In this document: piece after piece, positions 5,153 to 5,772 of the stretch
Layout of the letters: every line of letters begins with the position of its first letter
How positions within the stretch are numbered: the stretch's first letter is position 1
NCBI GenBank assembly: GCA_030045935.1
Contig: JASIEN010000012.1
Location: 1-5,772, forward strand
Origin: Candidatus Sulfotelmatobacter sp.
Lineage (GTDB): Bacteria > Acidobacteriota > Terriglobia > Terriglobales > Acidobacteriaceae
Reading direction: 5' to 3'
Length of the DNA stretch: 5,772 nt
Translations under genes and position numbers: made by a program
Notes under the pieces: model-generated
Databases searched by the model: none
The model's input: the letters and a program-made list of their open reading frames with translations, nothing else
What the model was told of the DNA's origin: nothing

Positions 5153-5166
5153 TTCTTCCCACGCAC

Positions 5167-5772
5167 ATGTGCTTCCGCTTTAGCCTTGCCATTCTCTTGG
5201 TGTTGCTGTCAGGAAGAGTTTTCGGTCAGTCTATCCGTTGCGATGCTGACCTGGACTGTGTTTCCCTCCAGAACTTGGAAGTTTCCAGCAGTTCGCTCGG
5301 TAGTGCATTCCCTGAGTCCTCTTCTGAGGAAGTGCTGCCGCAAGCTCCGGACGCAGGTGTGCCCCCCGCCAATTCAAGCCTGATCGATGCGAACAACGCC
5401 GGTGCTTCTTCGGAAGGGACGCAAGAGCATTTTCATTGGGGACGGGCACTGAAGGAGTCAGGCACGTTTCTAGTGATTGAGCAGGCGTTCGTGGTGCACA
5501 CAGATTTTCGCTGGGTGGTTTCGGAGAGGGGCATCCCGTTTAACCATTATTGGCGGGATTATAAGCAGTCGCTTCAGAGATGGTGGGAAGCAGGATGGAG
5601 CGCGGGCGAAAATCCCATGTACAACTACGTCGGCCACCCCATTCAGGGAGCAATTACTGGCTATATTCAAATTCAAAATGATCCCAAGGGCCGGAGTCTG
5701 GAGTTGTCCAAGAGCAAGGCCTATTGGATCAGCCGGATTAAGGCCACGTTATGGAGCGGGGTTTACAGCACG
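5167..5772 (+). CDS. exported protein of unknown function, C-terminus beyond the window
   Basis: The frame is open from ATG at 5167 to the last base, 202 codons with no stop. An in-frame TGA at 5149-5151 lies just upstream, so this ATG is the first possible start. It begins with a signal peptide (MCFRFSLAILLVLLSGRVFG, cleavage after residue 20 before QS). A low-complexity Ser/Pro/Glu/Ala-rich stretch of about 32-88 is probably a flexible linker. The conserved-looking domain starts near residue 90: HWGRALKESGTFLVIEQAF, HYWRDYKQSLQRWWEAGWSAGENPMYNYVGHPIQGAITGYIQIQNDP (to about 173), then YWISRIKATLWSGVYST. The NYVGHP.QGA motif with aromatic-rich surroundings recalls outer-membrane-associated proteins of the DUF3943 kind, but that link is weak and from memory. 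It is divergent from the barrel genes, so envelope function and shared regulation are plausible. The coding call is strong; function is unknown. Confidence 0.85.
   Translation, partial: MCFRFSLAILLVLLSGRVFGQSIRCDADLDCVSLQNLEVSSSSLGSAFPESSSEEVLPQAPDAGVPPANSSLIDANNAGASSEGTQEHFHWGRALKESGTFLVIEQAFVVHTDFRWVVSERGIPFNHYWRDYKQSLQRWWEAGWSAGENPMYNYVGHPIQGAITGYIQIQNDPKGRSLELSKSKAYWISRIKATLWSGVYST

Noticed and set aside
4792..5166. 124-aa minus-strand open frame in the divergent region
   Set aside because: It overlaps paralog B in a different frame and lacks the barrel or signal features seen in the true frame.

Overview
The window looks like chromosomal DNA from a moderately GC-rich Gram-negative bacterium, most likely an Acidobacteriota (Terriglobia-type) genome. 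That assignment is inference. It rests on the style of the small outer-membrane barrels (FAGYSF..., RPFGE.LFG, ...RASTGLVYRF ends), on the secreted hydrolase and on the exported protein at the right edge, which resemble families I associate with that phylum. No rRNA or other marker gene is present to confirm it.

Layout, left to right. A plus-strand gene (135-935) encodes a secreted alpha/beta-hydrolase-like protein with a GHSWGG nucleophile elbow and a textbook EF-hand calcium loop just before it. It converges on a minus-strand cluster read from right to left: panB (3614-2709), a small two-helix membrane protein of the superinfection-immunity (Imm) family (2496-2290), an unrecognised lipoprotein (2293-1826) and panC (1812-964). 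Further upstream on the minus strand are two adjacent paralogous outer-membrane beta-barrel genes (5002-4361 and 4353-3748). A divergent plus-strand gene begins at 5167 and runs off the right end; it encodes an exported protein of unknown function.

How the genes work together. PanB (ketopantoate hydroxymethyltransferase) and PanC (pantoate-beta-alanine ligase) carry out two steps of pantothenate (vitamin B5) synthesis; panE/ilvC and panD are not in the window. Between them sit the Imm-like gene and the lipoprotein gene. These overlap by four bases (GTGA), and the lipoprotein stop lies 13 bases before panC, so the last three genes probably share one transcript. panB has its own recognisable promoter and Shine-Dalgarno. 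A 212-bp gap with a CGCAAAGG-type repeat and small inverted repeats separates it from the other three. The two barrel genes are 7 bp apart and form a local duplication.

I see no tRNA or rRNA gene, CRISPR array, insertion sequence or phage gene, and no gene-free stretch longer than about 210 bases. The most unusual points are the Imm-like/lipoprotein pair inside the pantothenate cluster and the EF-hand inside the hydrolase. Neither is proof of a new system.
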